DNA of 43,876 nt from UBA3839 sp963627995 (lineage in GTDB: Bacteria; Bacteroidota; Bacteroidia; Bacteroidales; Bacteroidaceae), in the NCBI GenBank assembly GCA_963627995.1, contig CAVGCV010000020.1, positions 1 through 43,876 on the forward strand, read 5' to 3'. This document shows positions 26,273 through 34,234 of this stretch, piece after piece. The position numbers and the translations under genes are program-made. The first letter of the stretch is position 1. The number at the start of each line of letters is the position of its first letter. The notes under the pieces were generated by a model, which ran no database searches, was not told the DNA's origin, and saw only the letters and a list, made by a program, of their open reading frames with translations.

Positions 26273-27370
26273 CTACATTCCGTCGCGGAAGAAGTCGAGC
26301 GCTTCGAAGATTTCCTCCTCCGTTGCCGTCTGGTTGATGCGGATGTCGCCAACGCCGCCGAGCAGCGTGAAGTTGATGATGCCCGCCGTGTTCTTCTTGT
26401 CGTGCTTCATCAGCTCGAAGAGCGCGGGGTAGTCGTCGCAGGTGATGCCGAACGTGCCGTAGTTCTCCTTGATGAAGCCGACGCACTGGCGCATGGTGCT
26501 GGTGGGGAAAGCGGTCTTGGCGCACGAGAGGTAAAGCTCGCACACCAACCCCCAGGCCACGGCGTAGCCGTGGAGGACGGGCGGGCGTTGCGATGGCTGC
26601 ATGAGGCTGAAGCTCTCGAAGGCGTGCCCGACGGTGTGGCCGAGGTTGAGCGCCTTGCGGATGCCGTGCTCGTGGGGGTCGGCCTCCACGATGCGCTCTT
26701 TCACCGCCACGCTCGTGCCGACCATCTCGCCCAGCGTCGCCAGCAGGGACTGCACGCCGCCCTCCTCGTCCCGCGTAGGGGCGCAGAGCGCGGGGAGGTC
26801 GAAGTCGAGCAGGTTGGCCAGGTGGCGTTCGTCGCTGATGAGCCCGTGCTTGAGCATTTCGGCATAGCCCGAACGGATGTTGGCGGCATCGAGCGTGCGC
26901 AGGAACTCCGTGTCGAGAATCACGGTGTCGGCCGCGTTGAACACGCCGACTTCGTTCTTCAGGCCGTTGAAGTTGATGCCCGTCTTGCCCCCCACCGAGG
27001 CATCGACCATCGACAGCAGGGTCGTGGGGACGTTGATGTACCGGATGCCCCGCTTGAACGTGGAGGCGGCGAAGCCCCCGAGGTCGGTGACCATGCCGCC
27101 CCCGAGGTTCACGAGGAGCGAGTGGCGGGTGCCGCCGCCGTTGCCCAGCTGCGTCCATACGTGGGCGAGCGTCTCCAGGGTCTTGTGGGTGTCGGTCGGG
27201 CCGACGACAATCGTCCGCGCCCCGTCCATGCAGGGCATTCCCCTGACGACGGGCCAGCAGAGGCGGTGGGTCACCTCGTCGGTCAGGACGAACAGCTTGT
27301 CGTGGCTCACGCTACCGACGGCCTCGGCGAGCGACTGGCGTATGTCGGTTGAAATAACAACTCCTTGCAT
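26273..27370 (-). CDS. aroB: 3-Dehydroquinate synthase
   Basis: AroB makes 3-dehydroquinate from DAHP, the second step of the shikimate pathway to aromatic amino acids, using NAD and a divalent metal in the cytoplasm. The 365 residues match the family in length. The NAD-binding phrase NLGGGMVTDLGGF covers 88-100, and NVPTTLLSMVDASVGGKTGIN (113-133) is fully conserved. The metal ligands are expected at E171 (AEMLKHG), H245 or H249 (NLGHTVGHAFES) and H267 (LHGYAVAWG). The gene stands alone, divergent from rfbC across an 87-bp gap. A minus-strand -7 box (TATTTTTG, 27399-27392) would give a very short leader. Confidence 0.96.
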   Translation of the reverse strand: MQGVVISTDIRQSLAEAVGSVSHDKLFVLTDEVTHRLCWPVVRGMPCMDGARTIVVGPTDTHKTLETLAHVWTQLGNGGGTRHSLLVNLGGGMVTDLGGFAASTFKRGIRYINVPTTLLSMVDASVGGKTGINFNGLKNEVGVFNAADTVILDTEFLRTLDAANIRSGYAEMLKHGLISDERHLANLLDFDLPALCAPTRDEEGGVQSLLATLGEMVGTSVAVKERIVEADPHEHGIRKALNLGHTVGHAFESFSLMQPSQRPPVLHGYAVAWGLVCELYLSCAKTAFPTSTMRQCVGFIKENYGTFGITCDDYPALFELMKHDKKNTAGIINFTLLGGVGDIRINQTATEEEIFEALDFFRDGM

Positions 27371-27391
27371 GTTGAATTCGTTTTAGGCTTG

Positions 27392-27429
27392 CAAAAATAC
27401 ACACATTTATCCGATTGTCAGTAACTTTG
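27392..27429. promoter_or_regulatory. Divergent promoters of aroB and rfbC
   Basis: TATTTTTG on the minus strand (27399-27392) and TAACTTTG on the plus strand (27422-27429) both fit the -7 consensus TAnnTTTG and point away from each other towards aroB and rfbC. Matching -33 boxes are weak. Confidence 0.55.
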
Positions 27430-27457
27430 CCGCAGAATCAAACGAAATGCTCCACAC

Positions 27458-28027
27458 ATGACAGTTATCGACACCGAGATTGATGGCGTGAAAATCATAG
27501 AGCCAAGGATTTTCACCGATGCGCGTGGCTATTTTTTCGAGTCGTTCTCCCAGCGCGAGTTTGAGGAGAAAGTATGCCGCACCACGTTCGTGCAGGACAA
27601 CGAGAGCCGCTCAGTGGCCGGCGTGGTGCGCGGGCTGCATTTCCAGAAGCCACCGTTCACGCAGTCGAAGTTGGTGCGCGTGATTCGTGGCGCGGTGCTC
27701 GACGTGGCGGTGGACATCCGCAGGGGCAGCCCCACGTTCGGGCGGCACGTGGCCGTGGAGCTGACGGCCGACAACCACCGCCAGTTCTTCGTTCCCCGCG
27801 GCTTCGCCCATGGCTTTGCCGTGCTGAGCGACGAGGCGGTTTTCCAGTACAAGTGCGACAACTACTATGCCCCGCAAAGCGAGGGCGCGATTGCCTGGGA
27901 CGACCCCGCCCTGGGCATCGACTGGCGCGTGCCGAAGGAAAACCGCATATTGAGCGAGAAGGACGCGCGCCATCCGCGCCTGGCCGACGCTGCGCTCGTT
28001 TTCGACATCGGCGTGCCGCTCTATTGA
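27458..28027 (+). CDS. rfbC: dTDP-4-dehydrorhamnose 3,5-epimerase
   Basis: RfbC (RmlC) turns dTDP-4-keto-6-deoxyglucose into dTDP-4-keto-rhamnose, the third of four steps to dTDP-L-rhamnose for surface polysaccharides. The 189 residues form a single cupin domain of normal length. The catalytic His is H61 in VVRGLHFQ, and the conserved PRGFAHGFAVLSD and FQYKCDNYY phrases carry the other active-site residues. The rest of the rhamnose operon (rfbA, rfbB, rfbD) is not in the window, so this gene is detached from its usual partners on at least one side. Its stop lies 16 bp from that of the convergent isomerase gene. Confidence 0.95.
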   Translation: MTVIDTEIDGVKIIEPRIFTDARGYFFESFSQREFEEKVCRTTFVQDNESRSVAGVVRGLHFQKPPFTQSKLVRVIRGAVLDVAVDIRRGSPTFGRHVAVELTADNHRQFFVPRGFAHGFAVLSDEAVFQYKCDNYYAPQSEGAIAWDDPALGIDWRVPKENRILSEKDARHPRLADAALVFDIGVPLY

Positions 28028-28034
28028 CGGATGT

Positions 28035-28052
28035 CGGAGCCGGTTAGCTCCG
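28035..28052. terminator. Small hairpin across the manA stop codon
   Basis: CGGAGC (28035-28040) and GCTCCG (28047-28052) enclose a 6-nt loop that contains the isomerase stop codon (28044-28046). It lies between two convergent genes whose stops are 16 bp apart and may end both transcripts. It is short and lacks a T-run. Confidence 0.35.
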
Positions 28053-29060
28053 GTTGAAGTTCTTGTTGTCGATATACACCTCCAGTATCTTCGCAATGCC
28101 CTCCGCGCTGGTGGGCACGAGGTTGATGTCCGCCACCGACGCCGGCACGAGGCAGCTGTTGCCCTTGGCCAGCGCGACGGAGGTGCGCCTGTCGACGTTG
28201 CTCTCGATGCGGCAGTCGCCGTCGAGGCTCAGATACACGACGAACGAGTCGTACTTGTAGAGCTTGCGGTGGAACGGGCGCGTGATGTTGTGGATTTTCA
28301 CGGTGAAGTAGGGGCATTCCGTTACCGCAACGGGCTTGTTGATTTTCTCCAGGTAGTTTGTCAGATAGGAGCTGTAGACGTGGTAGTCGATGGCGTCTTC
28401 TGCCAGCTCGGTGTGCAGCTGCCGAGGCTTGCCGTCGAGCCCGGGGCGGTTGTAGTCGAAAATCCGGTAGGTGATGTCGCTGCTCTGCTGGATTTCCGCC
28501 ACCATGATGCCGCCGCAGATGGCGTGCACGCGGCCGGCGGGGATGAAGAACACGTCGCCCCGCTTCACCTCGTGGCGTTGCAGCACCTCGCAAATCGACC
28601 CGTCCTCGATGCGCTTCCTGTATTCGTATTTTGAAATGGGCATCTTGAATCCCGAGTAGAGGTGCGCCCCCTCGGCGGCGTCCATGACGAACCACATTTC
28701 CGTCTTCCCGGCCGTGCCGTGGCGCAGGCGCGCCAGCTCGTCGTTGGGGTGCACCTGGATGGAGAGGTCTTGCTCCGCGTCGATGAACTTCACCAGGAGC
28801 GGGAACGTCGCGCCGTAGGTCGCCAGCACTTTCCGTCCCAGCAGCAGCTCGCGGTAGGTCTCCGCCACTTGCGTGAGCGGCTGCCCGGCCAGGCTGCCGT
28901 TGGCGACCACCGACTCCTTGCCCGGGACGGCGCTCACTTCCCAGCTCTCGCCGATGCGCTTGTCGTCGGACGGCAGCCCTTTCATCGGCTTCAGGCGGCG
29001 GCCGCCCCACACGAGCTCGAAGAAATTCTGTTCAAACAGCAGGGGATACAATGGATTCAT
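28044..29060 (-). CDS. manA: Class I mannose-6-phosphate isomerase
   Basis: ManA interconverts fructose-6-phosphate and mannose-6-phosphate, linking glycolysis to GDP-mannose and GDP-fucose synthesis. The 338-residue cupin enzyme keeps the zinc-site residues Q102 and H104 (IQVHPND), E121 (KTEMW) and H179 (PAGRVHAICGG), and it has the family's YRIFDYNR phrase. The length fits the short bacterial class I form. It is convergent with rfbC; both supply sugar nucleotides, but they are on opposite strands and separately transcribed. A candidate minus-strand promoter lies at 29109-29140. Confidence 0.92.
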   Translation of the reverse strand: MNPLYPLLFEQNFFELVWGGRRLKPMKGLPSDDKRIGESWEVSAVPGKESVVANGSLAGQPLTQVAETYRELLLGRKVLATYGATFPLLVKFIDAEQDLSIQVHPNDELARLRHGTAGKTEMWFVMDAAEGAHLYSGFKMPISKYEYRKRIEDGSICEVLQRHEVKRGDVFFIPAGRVHAICGGIMVAEIQQSSDITYRIFDYNRPGLDGKPRQLHTELAEDAIDYHVYSSYLTNYLEKINKPVAVTECPYFTVKIHNITRPFHRKLYKYDSFVVYLSLDGDCRIESNVDRRTSVALAKGNSCLVPASVADINLVPTSAEGIAKILEVYIDNKNFNRS

Positions 29061-29108
29061 CGGTCTTCGGTTCAGTCGGTGTTCCCGTGTGCGGGAAGTC
29101 CGTGACCG

Positions 29109-29156
29109 CGAAGTTAGGCAATTCAGCCTGATTCAAGAAATTTTTGCCTAACTTTG
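29109..29156. promoter_or_regulatory. Candidate divergent promoters between manA and the MBOAT gene
   Basis: On the minus strand TTTC (29140-29137) and TAACTTCG (29116-29109) are 20 nt apart and point to manA. On the plus strand TAACTTTG (29149-29156) is a full -7 match pointing right, with a weak -33 region. If the plus-strand site is used for the MBOAT gene, the transcript leader would be about 330 nt and would contain array copy 3. Confidence 0.45.
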
Positions 29157-29243
29157 CAACTGTGTTGCGGATGTCGCAACCGAACCCGACGCTTGTGGCG
29201 GGCTTATGTGTAACACTTTGTCTATCAACTCTTTGCTTGTCTT

Positions 29244-29355
29244 GAAAAAACACTGCGGAGCGGCTGGAAAACGTCCGCGGAGAAAATATATTTTCTCCGC
29301 GGACGAAATATGTTTTCTCTGCGGACGAAATGTACGTCCTCTGCGGAGTTTTTTC
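29244..29355. repeat. 22-bp phased core array, copy 3
   Basis: Core centres at 29255, 29277, 29299, 29321 and 29343 are exactly 22 bp apart. The second and third cores with the spacer between them form a perfect 34-bp palindrome (29272-29305). The outer ends keep GAAAAAACAC on the left and TTTTTTC on the right. The sequence between the ends differs strongly from copies 1 and 2, yet the pitch and length (112 bp) are the same. Confidence 0.88.
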
Positions 29356-29494
29356 GCGCGCTGTCGGCGGATTTGTAATTTGTTGAGAGACAGTAGTTTC
29401 TGTTGCCGGCCAGCGCGGGTCTGCCCGTCGTCGCCAACGGGCGCGGAATATTCACCTGCCGGCCGAATCGCGGCGCGGCATTCATCGCGCGGTC

Positions 29495-30931
29495 ATGCAG
29501 TTCACCTCCTTTGAGTTCCTCGTCTTCCTGCCCGCCGTCTTCCTGCTCTATTGGTTCGTGTTCCGGGCGCGCCGCTGGCAGAACCTGCTTGTCGTGGCGG
29601 CCAGCTACGTGTTCTACGGATGGTGGGACTGGCGGTTTCTGCTGCTCATCGCCGCCACGTCGCTGTGCAGTTTCGCCAGCGGCATCCTGATTGAGCGGCA
29701 CCGGCGGTGGCGCAGGGCCTTCTGTGCGTCGAACATCGTGCTCAACCTGCTGATTCTCGGCCTGTTCAAGTACTTCAACTTCTTCGCGGAAAGCCTGGCG
29801 GACGTCTGCGCCCTTTCCGGCCACCGCCCTGACTGGGTGACGCTCCACGTGGTGCTGCCCGTCGGCATCAGCTTCTACACGTTTCAGGCTCTCAGCTACA
29901 CCATCGACGTGTACCGGGGCGAGATGCGCGCCACGCGCGACGTGGTGGAGTTCTTCGCCTTCATCAGTTTCTTCCCCCAGCTGGTGGCGGGCCCCATCGA
30001 GCGCGCCACCAATCTCCTGCCGCAGTTCCAGCGGGAGCGGCGCTTCGACTACGCCACGGCCGTCGACGGCTTGCGGCAGATGCTGTGGGGGCTGCTGAAA
30101 AAGCTGGTCGTGGCCGACACGTGCGCCGGCGTTGTCAATATGCTGATGCAGAGGCCCGAGCAGTACCCCGGCGGCGTACTGCTGCTGTGCGGCGTGCTGT
30201 TCGCCTTCCAGATTTACGGCGACTTCTCGGGCTACAGCGACATTGCCGTCGGCTGCGCCAAGCTGTTTGGCATCCGCCTCATGCGCAACTTCCGCCTGCC
30301 TTACTTCTCGCGGAACGTGGGCGACTTCTGGCGGCGCTGGCACGCCTCGCTGATGACGTGGCTGCGCGACTACGTGTACATTCCCCTTGGCGGCAGCCGC
30401 TGCGGCCGCTGGAAGACCCTGCGCAACACGTTCGCCGTGTTCGCGCTGAGCGGGCTCTGGCACGGGGCCAACTGGACGTTTGTCGTGTGGGGGCTTTACC
30501 ACGCATTCCTGCTCTCGCTCTACCGTCTCTTCCGCCGGAACACGGCGGGGGAGAAGGCGGCGGACGACGCGCGCCTCTTGCCGTCGTGGCGCGCGTTGCT
30601 GCAAATGGCCGCCACGTTCCTGCCGGTCGTGCTGGGCTGGCTCGTCTTCCGCGCCGAGAACATGGGGCAGGTGGTGGCGATGTTCCGCAACATCTGCTCG
30701 CCGTCGCTGTTCGTCCTCTTCAATCCAGGCTGCGTGCCGGCCGGGGTTTCCTGCCTCCTCCTCGTGGCCGCGGAGTGGCTGACGCGCCGGAAGGAACACC
30801 CCCTGCAGTGCCTCGACACGCTGTGGGGGCTCCGCCTCCGCCCCGTTCGCTGGCTGTTCTACTATGTCCTCGTCTGGTGCTGCCTCAACTTTGCAGGACA
30901 GCCGCAGACGTTCATCTATTTCCAATTCTGA
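29495..30931 (+). CDS. MBOAT family O-acyltransferase (AlgI/DltB-like)
   Basis: This is a 478-residue polytopic inner-membrane protein with about ten predicted helices. MBOAT enzymes of this branch pass acyl groups across the membrane for O-acylation of exopolysaccharide, teichoic acid or peptidoglycan. The conserved stretch WRRWHASLMTWLRDYVYIPLGGSR and the invariant His H323 in SGLWHGANWTF are present, as is FFPQLVAGPIERA. The length is normal. The downstream SGNH-like gene follows 22 bp later and probably completes the acylation on the periplasmic side. Which polymer is modified cannot be told; sugar-nucleotide genes rfbC and manA lie just upstream, which weakly suggests a surface glycan. 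Confidence 0.92.
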   Translation: MQFTSFEFLVFLPAVFLLYWFVFRARRWQNLLVVAASYVFYGWWDWRFLLLIAATSLCSFASGILIERHRRWRRAFCASNIVLNLLILGLFKYFNFFAESLADVCALSGHRPDWVTLHVVLPVGISFYTFQALSYTIDVYRGEMRATRDVVEFFAFISFFPQLVAGPIERATNLLPQFQRERRFDYATAVDGLRQMLWGLLKKLVVADTCAGVVNMLMQRPEQYPGGVLLLCGVLFAFQIYGDFSGYSDIAVGCAKLFGIRLMRNFRLPYFSRNVGDFWRRWHASLMTWLRDYVYIPLGGSRCGRWKTLRNTFAVFALSGLWHGANWTFVVWGLYHAFLLSLYRLFRRNTAGEKAADDARLLPSWRALLQMAATFLPVVLGWLVFRAENMGQVVAMFRNICSPSLFVLFNPGCVPAGVSCLLLVAAEWLTRRKEHPLQCLDTLWGLRLRPVRWLFYYVLVWCCLNFAGQPQTFIYFQF

Positions 30932-30953
30932 CCCCCTTACGCACCCTCTTGCC

Positions 30954-31874
30954 TTGAAGCACTTCCTTTCCTACGTCGCCTTGTTCCTCCTGCCGCTGCT
31001 GCTCGTGGCGGCGGGGATGGAGGTCTATCTCCGGCAGGTGCCCAACTCTTACCGCTACAAGGCCGCCTGGATGGCGGCGCACGCCGACAGCGTGGAGACG
31101 CTGGTTCTGGGCAACTCCCACGTCTATTACGGCATACGCCCCTCGCTGTTGCAGGGCAGGGCTTTCAACCTGGCCAACCTCTCGCAGCGTCCCGACTACG
31201 CCCGCTGGCTGCTGGCGCACTATGCGCCCCGCTGCCCGAGGCTGCGCAGGGTGGTGCTCTCTCTGTCCTGCTTCACGCTGGACGACCCTCGGTTCGAGGA
31301 CGGCGAGGAGTGGTTCGTGGCGCGCTACTACCGCATCTACATGGGCTGCGACCTGCACGCGCGGCTGTCGAAGTACAACTTGGAGGTGAGCGACTACAAG
31401 TCGGCCAAGCTGAAGTTCGAGCAGTCGCTCCGTGGCGGGGCCGTTCATCCGTGCGATTCGCTGGGCTGGGGCACGGACTACCGCCTGCCGCTGCGTACGG
31501 CGGACTTGGACGACGACCGCGCGAATGCCGAGGCGGCCACTCGGCACAAGGGACGCTCGCGCGCATACGTGGACTACAACCTGGCCCAACTGCGCGCCAT
31601 CGCCGCGCTCTGCCGGCAGCACCGCCTGCAGCTCGTTCTCGTCACGACGCCCGGCTGGAGGGGCTATGTCAGGCACCTGGATGCAGGGCAACTGGCGGAG
31701 ATGCGCGAGGCCGCCCGGCAGATGGTGCGCGACTATGGGGCGGTTTACCTCGACTACCTGCAAGACGCGCGCTTTGGCAAGGACGATTTCTTCGACAGCG
31801 ACCATTTGTCCGACGTGGGGGCAGACCGCTTCACGCGCATCCTGCAGCACGACTTGTCGGCGCGGACAGACTGA
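30954..31874 (+). CDS. Membrane-anchored SGNH-like partner of the MBOAT protein
   Basis: This 306-residue protein has an N-terminal membrane segment (about residues 5-22) and a periplasmic domain. LVLGNSHVYYGI carries a Ser-His block I-like motif, NLANLSQ follows, and the late DSDHLSDVG supplies the Asp/His pair expected of SGNH/AlgX-like hydrolases and acyltransferases. It resembles the partner proteins that receive the acyl group from an MBOAT. The TTG start at 30954 gives a normal anchor and lies 22 bp after the MBOAT stop. An ATG at 30864 is in frame but overlaps the MBOAT gene by 68 bp and adds a Ser/Arg-rich tail. Exact acceptor unknown. Confidence 0.75.
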   Translation: MKHFLSYVALFLLPLLLVAAGMEVYLRQVPNSYRYKAAWMAAHADSVETLVLGNSHVYYGIRPSLLQGRAFNLANLSQRPDYARWLLAHYAPRCPRLRRVVLSLSCFTLDDPRFEDGEEWFVARYYRIYMGCDLHARLSKYNLEVSDYKSAKLKFEQSLRGGAVHPCDSLGWGTDYRLPLRTADLDDDRANAEAATRHKGRSRAYVDYNLAQLRAIAALCRQHRLQLVLVTTPGWRGYVRHLDAGQLAEMREAARQMVRDYGAVYLDYLQDARFGKDDFFDSDHLSDVGADRFTRILQHDLSARTD

Positions 31875-31893
31875 GCATGTGCGTGCCAAAAGG

Positions 31894-31932
31894 AAAGCCC
31901 CAAGCGTCGGGAGTGGGGACGCTTGGGGCTTT
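31894..31932. terminator. Bidirectional terminator between the SGNH gene and rsmD
   Basis: Perfect 15-bp arms at 31894-31908 and 31918-31932 with a 9-nt loop begin with AAA and end with TTT. They lie between two convergent genes. Confidence 0.85.
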
Positions 31933-31956
31933 GCGTGGGAGAATGGCGGGCGCGCG

Positions 31957-32493
31957 CTACTGGAAGAAGCTGAAATGCACCGACCCGTAGTTGCGGCATT
32001 CCTGAAAGCGCGGATGGGCGGAGAAGTCGTTGCTCTTGCCGTGCTCCAGCACGAACAGTCCGCCAGGGTTCAGCAGGCGGGAGCCGAGCACGAGGCGCGG
32101 CAGTTCCGCCAGGTTTTCCAGTGCGTAGGGCGGGTCGGCAAACACGATGTCGAAGTGTTGCGGGCAGCGCTCGACATACCTGAACACGTCGCCGCGCAGC
32201 GGCAGCCACGCGCGGTCGCCCAGCAGGCCGGCCACTTTCAGCAGGAACTGGTGGTGCCTGAAGTCCTTTTCCACGCTGACGACCCGGCTGCAGCCGCGCG
32301 AGAGCAGCTCGAGGGCGATGCTGCCCGTGCCGCTGAACAGGTCGAGGGCCGTGGGGGCGGCGTCGAAATCCACATACACGTTGCTCAGGATGTTGAACAG
32401 CCCCTCTTTCGCGAAGTCGGTCGTAGGGCGTGCCTTGAACGTCGTCGGCACGTCGAAACGCTTGTGGCGGTATTTCCCTCCAATGATGCGCAT
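31957..32493 (-). CDS. rsmD: 16S rRNA (guanine-966-N2)-methyltransferase
   Basis: RsmD methylates G966 of 16S rRNA in the assembling small subunit with S-adenosylmethionine. The 178 residues are a single Rossmann domain. RIIGGKYRHKRF at the start, the SAM-binding DLFSGTGS (51-58) and the catalytic DPPY (120-123) identify the family. It follows the DUF3822 gene by 2 bp on the same strand, so the two are co-transcribed; this pairing is one I recall from other Bacteroidales. Confidence 0.94.
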   Translation of the reverse strand: MRIIGGKYRHKRFDVPTTFKARPTTDFAKEGLFNILSNVYVDFDAAPTALDLFSGTGSIALELLSRGCSRVVSVEKDFRHHQFLLKVAGLLGDRAWLPLRGDVFRYVERCPQHFDIVFADPPYALENLAELPRLVLGSRLLNPGGLFVLEHGKSNDFSAHPRFQECRNYGSVHFSFFQ

Positions 32494-32495
32494 GG

Positions 32496-33311
32496 TCAGA
32501 ATCCGCAGACGAGCAGCGTCTGCAAGTCGTAGGGGATGAGGTCTTTCCCGTTGGCGGAGACGGCCAGGCGGAAGTCCTCGCTACGGTCGATGAGTGAGGC
32601 GTTTTTCACGAAGTTCCTGATTTTTTCCACCAGCTGCTTGCTGGCGGCCTGGTCGTCGACGACGCAGAGCGTGTCGTCCAGCTGGCTGAATCCCAGCTGC
32701 TGCCACACGCCGAGGATGTAGAACTGGCAGTCGTTCACGCCGCGAACGGGGTAGGAATTGACGAACAGCACGCGCCCCTGGTCAAAGCAGTAGAGCGTCA
32801 TCTCCTTGTCGTGGAGGTAAACGTACATCTTGCGCCCGGTGCCGATGAGGCTCTTCTCGCTGAAGAACTCCACAAGCGTGGAGGCCGAGGCGTAGAAGCG
32901 CGCGCGCGGAAAGTCGTCGAGCAGCAGCTGGTAGATGTTCTTGTCGAGCCCGAAAACGAGGGCCACGCCCGAGCGGCGCAGCACGTTGTAGGACACGTGG
33001 CAGTGCTGGGCCTTGGGGAACACGAACTGGAACATCTCGCCCGTCTTGTCGCGGTCGAAGGCAAAGGAGGGCACGCTGGTGAACAGGGATGTCGTGATCA
33101 GCACGTTCACGCGCTTGTACTGCGCCTTCAGCATCGGCTCTCCCATGAGTGCGGCCTTCACGTTCGCGGCCATGGAGACGAGCGGGTTCACGGCGTACGT
33201 CTTGTAGGTGTAGCGCGGCGACTCCGCTGGCGAATAGACGCAAAAAGAAAGTCCATCCGTACTGATGCGGATGGACAGACTTTGGTTGCTGTTGGTAGGA
33301 TTGCTATCCAT
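32496..33311 (-). CDS. DUF3822-family protein
   Basis: This is a 271-residue cytoplasmic protein of the DUF3822 family, which has an actin-like ATPase (FtsA/PilM-like) fold by my recollection. No signal peptide or membrane segment is seen. Typical features are the early LSIRISTDGLSFCVY strand, the central YVYLHDKEMTLYCFDQG and the later YPVRGVNDCQFYILGVWQQLG. The function is unknown. It overlaps nothing but lies 2 bp before rsmD. The pilin-like gene upstream on the same strand, 111 bp away, may belong to the same group. Confidence 0.82.
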   Translation of the reverse strand: MDSNPTNSNQSLSIRISTDGLSFCVYSPAESPRYTYKTYAVNPLVSMAANVKAALMGEPMLKAQYKRVNVLITTSLFTSVPSFAFDRDKTGEMFQFVFPKAQHCHVSYNVLRRSGVALVFGLDKNIYQLLLDDFPRARFYASASTLVEFFSEKSLIGTGRKMYVYLHDKEMTLYCFDQGRVLFVNSYPVRGVNDCQFYILGVWQQLGFSQLDDTLCVVDDQAASKQLVEKIRNFVKNASLIDRSEDFRLAVSANGKDLIPYDLQTLLVCGF

Positions 33312-33422
33312 TGGCCTTCATTGTTTTCAGTAAGCCCGTCGTGCGCCGGCTCTCTGCGGGCATGGGCGGCGCGGGCGGGCGGCGCGGGATGCGCGGTCCT
33401 GCCCAGCCGTGCTTCCGAGGAC

Positions 33423-34109
33423 TTATTCCCAGTTGCCTGCCATCTTGTTGTTGGGGTCGTTGAGGTCGCCCACGCGCAGGCCGTACCATGTGCCCAGCTC
33501 GTCGTCGGCGTTGTCCTCAAAGAGGTCTGCCTTGTTCTTGCCGCGCTTCTTCAGGTCGGCTTTCAGGTTCTTGATGCGCTTTGCGTCCGAGCCGTCCATG
33601 TAGTCGTCGAGGCAGGCGCGGAACTCAACGAGATTCTCCCATTCGTTCGACTTCAGGTTAAACGTCTCTTTCTTGCGGAGCTGAATCAGTCCGCCCTCCT
33701 TGCCGACGGGCACGTATTTCAGCGAGTCGGGGTTGCTGATGCCGAGCGCGTCCTTGGTGTAAATCCATATCGTGTCGCGCTTGATGAGGCCTTGGCGGAC
33801 AGCCTCCTTCTCCGTCATGCCCGCCTCGAGCTGGTCGTCGGAGAGCTCCCCCTCCTTCACAATCTTGTCGATGGCGCGCCCGTTCTTCACGAAGTCGATG
33901 ATCGAGTCGATGTCGCCGCAGTAGTTGCCGTACGTCTGCCTGAACTTCTCCTCGGCATTGCGGATTTCCATCAGCCGCGCGATGACCTTCTGCTCCCGCT
34001 CCTTCTTCATCTTGTCGAAGTTGATGTCGCTGGTGATGCTCCACCAGCAGGCGTAGACCAATCCGATGGTGCACACTGCCAACACCACGTTGAAAATCGT
34101 CTTTTTCAT
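33423..34109 (-). CDS. Membrane-anchored protein with pilin-like N-terminus
   Basis: This 228-residue protein has one N-terminal hydrophobic segment (about residues 5-24) followed by a charged helix (KKEREQKVIARLMEIRNAEEKFRQTYGNYCGDIDSII). That layout is like type IV pilins and pseudopilins, where the helix continues from the membrane segment and the text KYR-x(3)-G-x-Y/F is common. No processing site with Gly before a methylated Phe is present, so secretion as a true pilin is doubtful. The rest is charged and lacks known motifs. The frame extends to 34157, but ATG 34109 gives the MKKT start and the better anchor. It is divergent from the helicase gene. Similar proteins appear as conserved hypotheticals in Bacteroidales. 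Confidence 0.72.
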   Translation of the reverse strand: MKKTIFNVVLAVCTIGLVYACWWSITSDINFDKMKKEREQKVIARLMEIRNAEEKFRQTYGNYCGDIDSIIDFVKNGRAIDKIVKEGELSDDQLEAGMTEKEAVRQGLIKRDTIWIYTKDALGISNPDSLKYVPVGKEGGLIQLRKKETFNLKSNEWENLVEFRACLDDYMDGSDAKRIKNLKADLKKRGKNKADLFEDNADDELGTWYGLRVGDLNDPNNKMAGNWE

Positions 34110-34234
34110 GGTATGTCCTTGGTTTTTTATAATTTTGCAAAGGGAAAAACGCCGCACAGAAATGCGTAACCGACTGCAAAAATAGTAAAAAGGAATGAAA
34201 CGTGGTGTCGGTGCTCTACTTTTTTTGAAAAAAG

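Noticed and set aside
29225..30925. 566-codon ORF opposite the MBOAT gene
   Set aside because: It is a shadow of the MBOAT coding frame running into array copy 3; no domain or signal was recognised.
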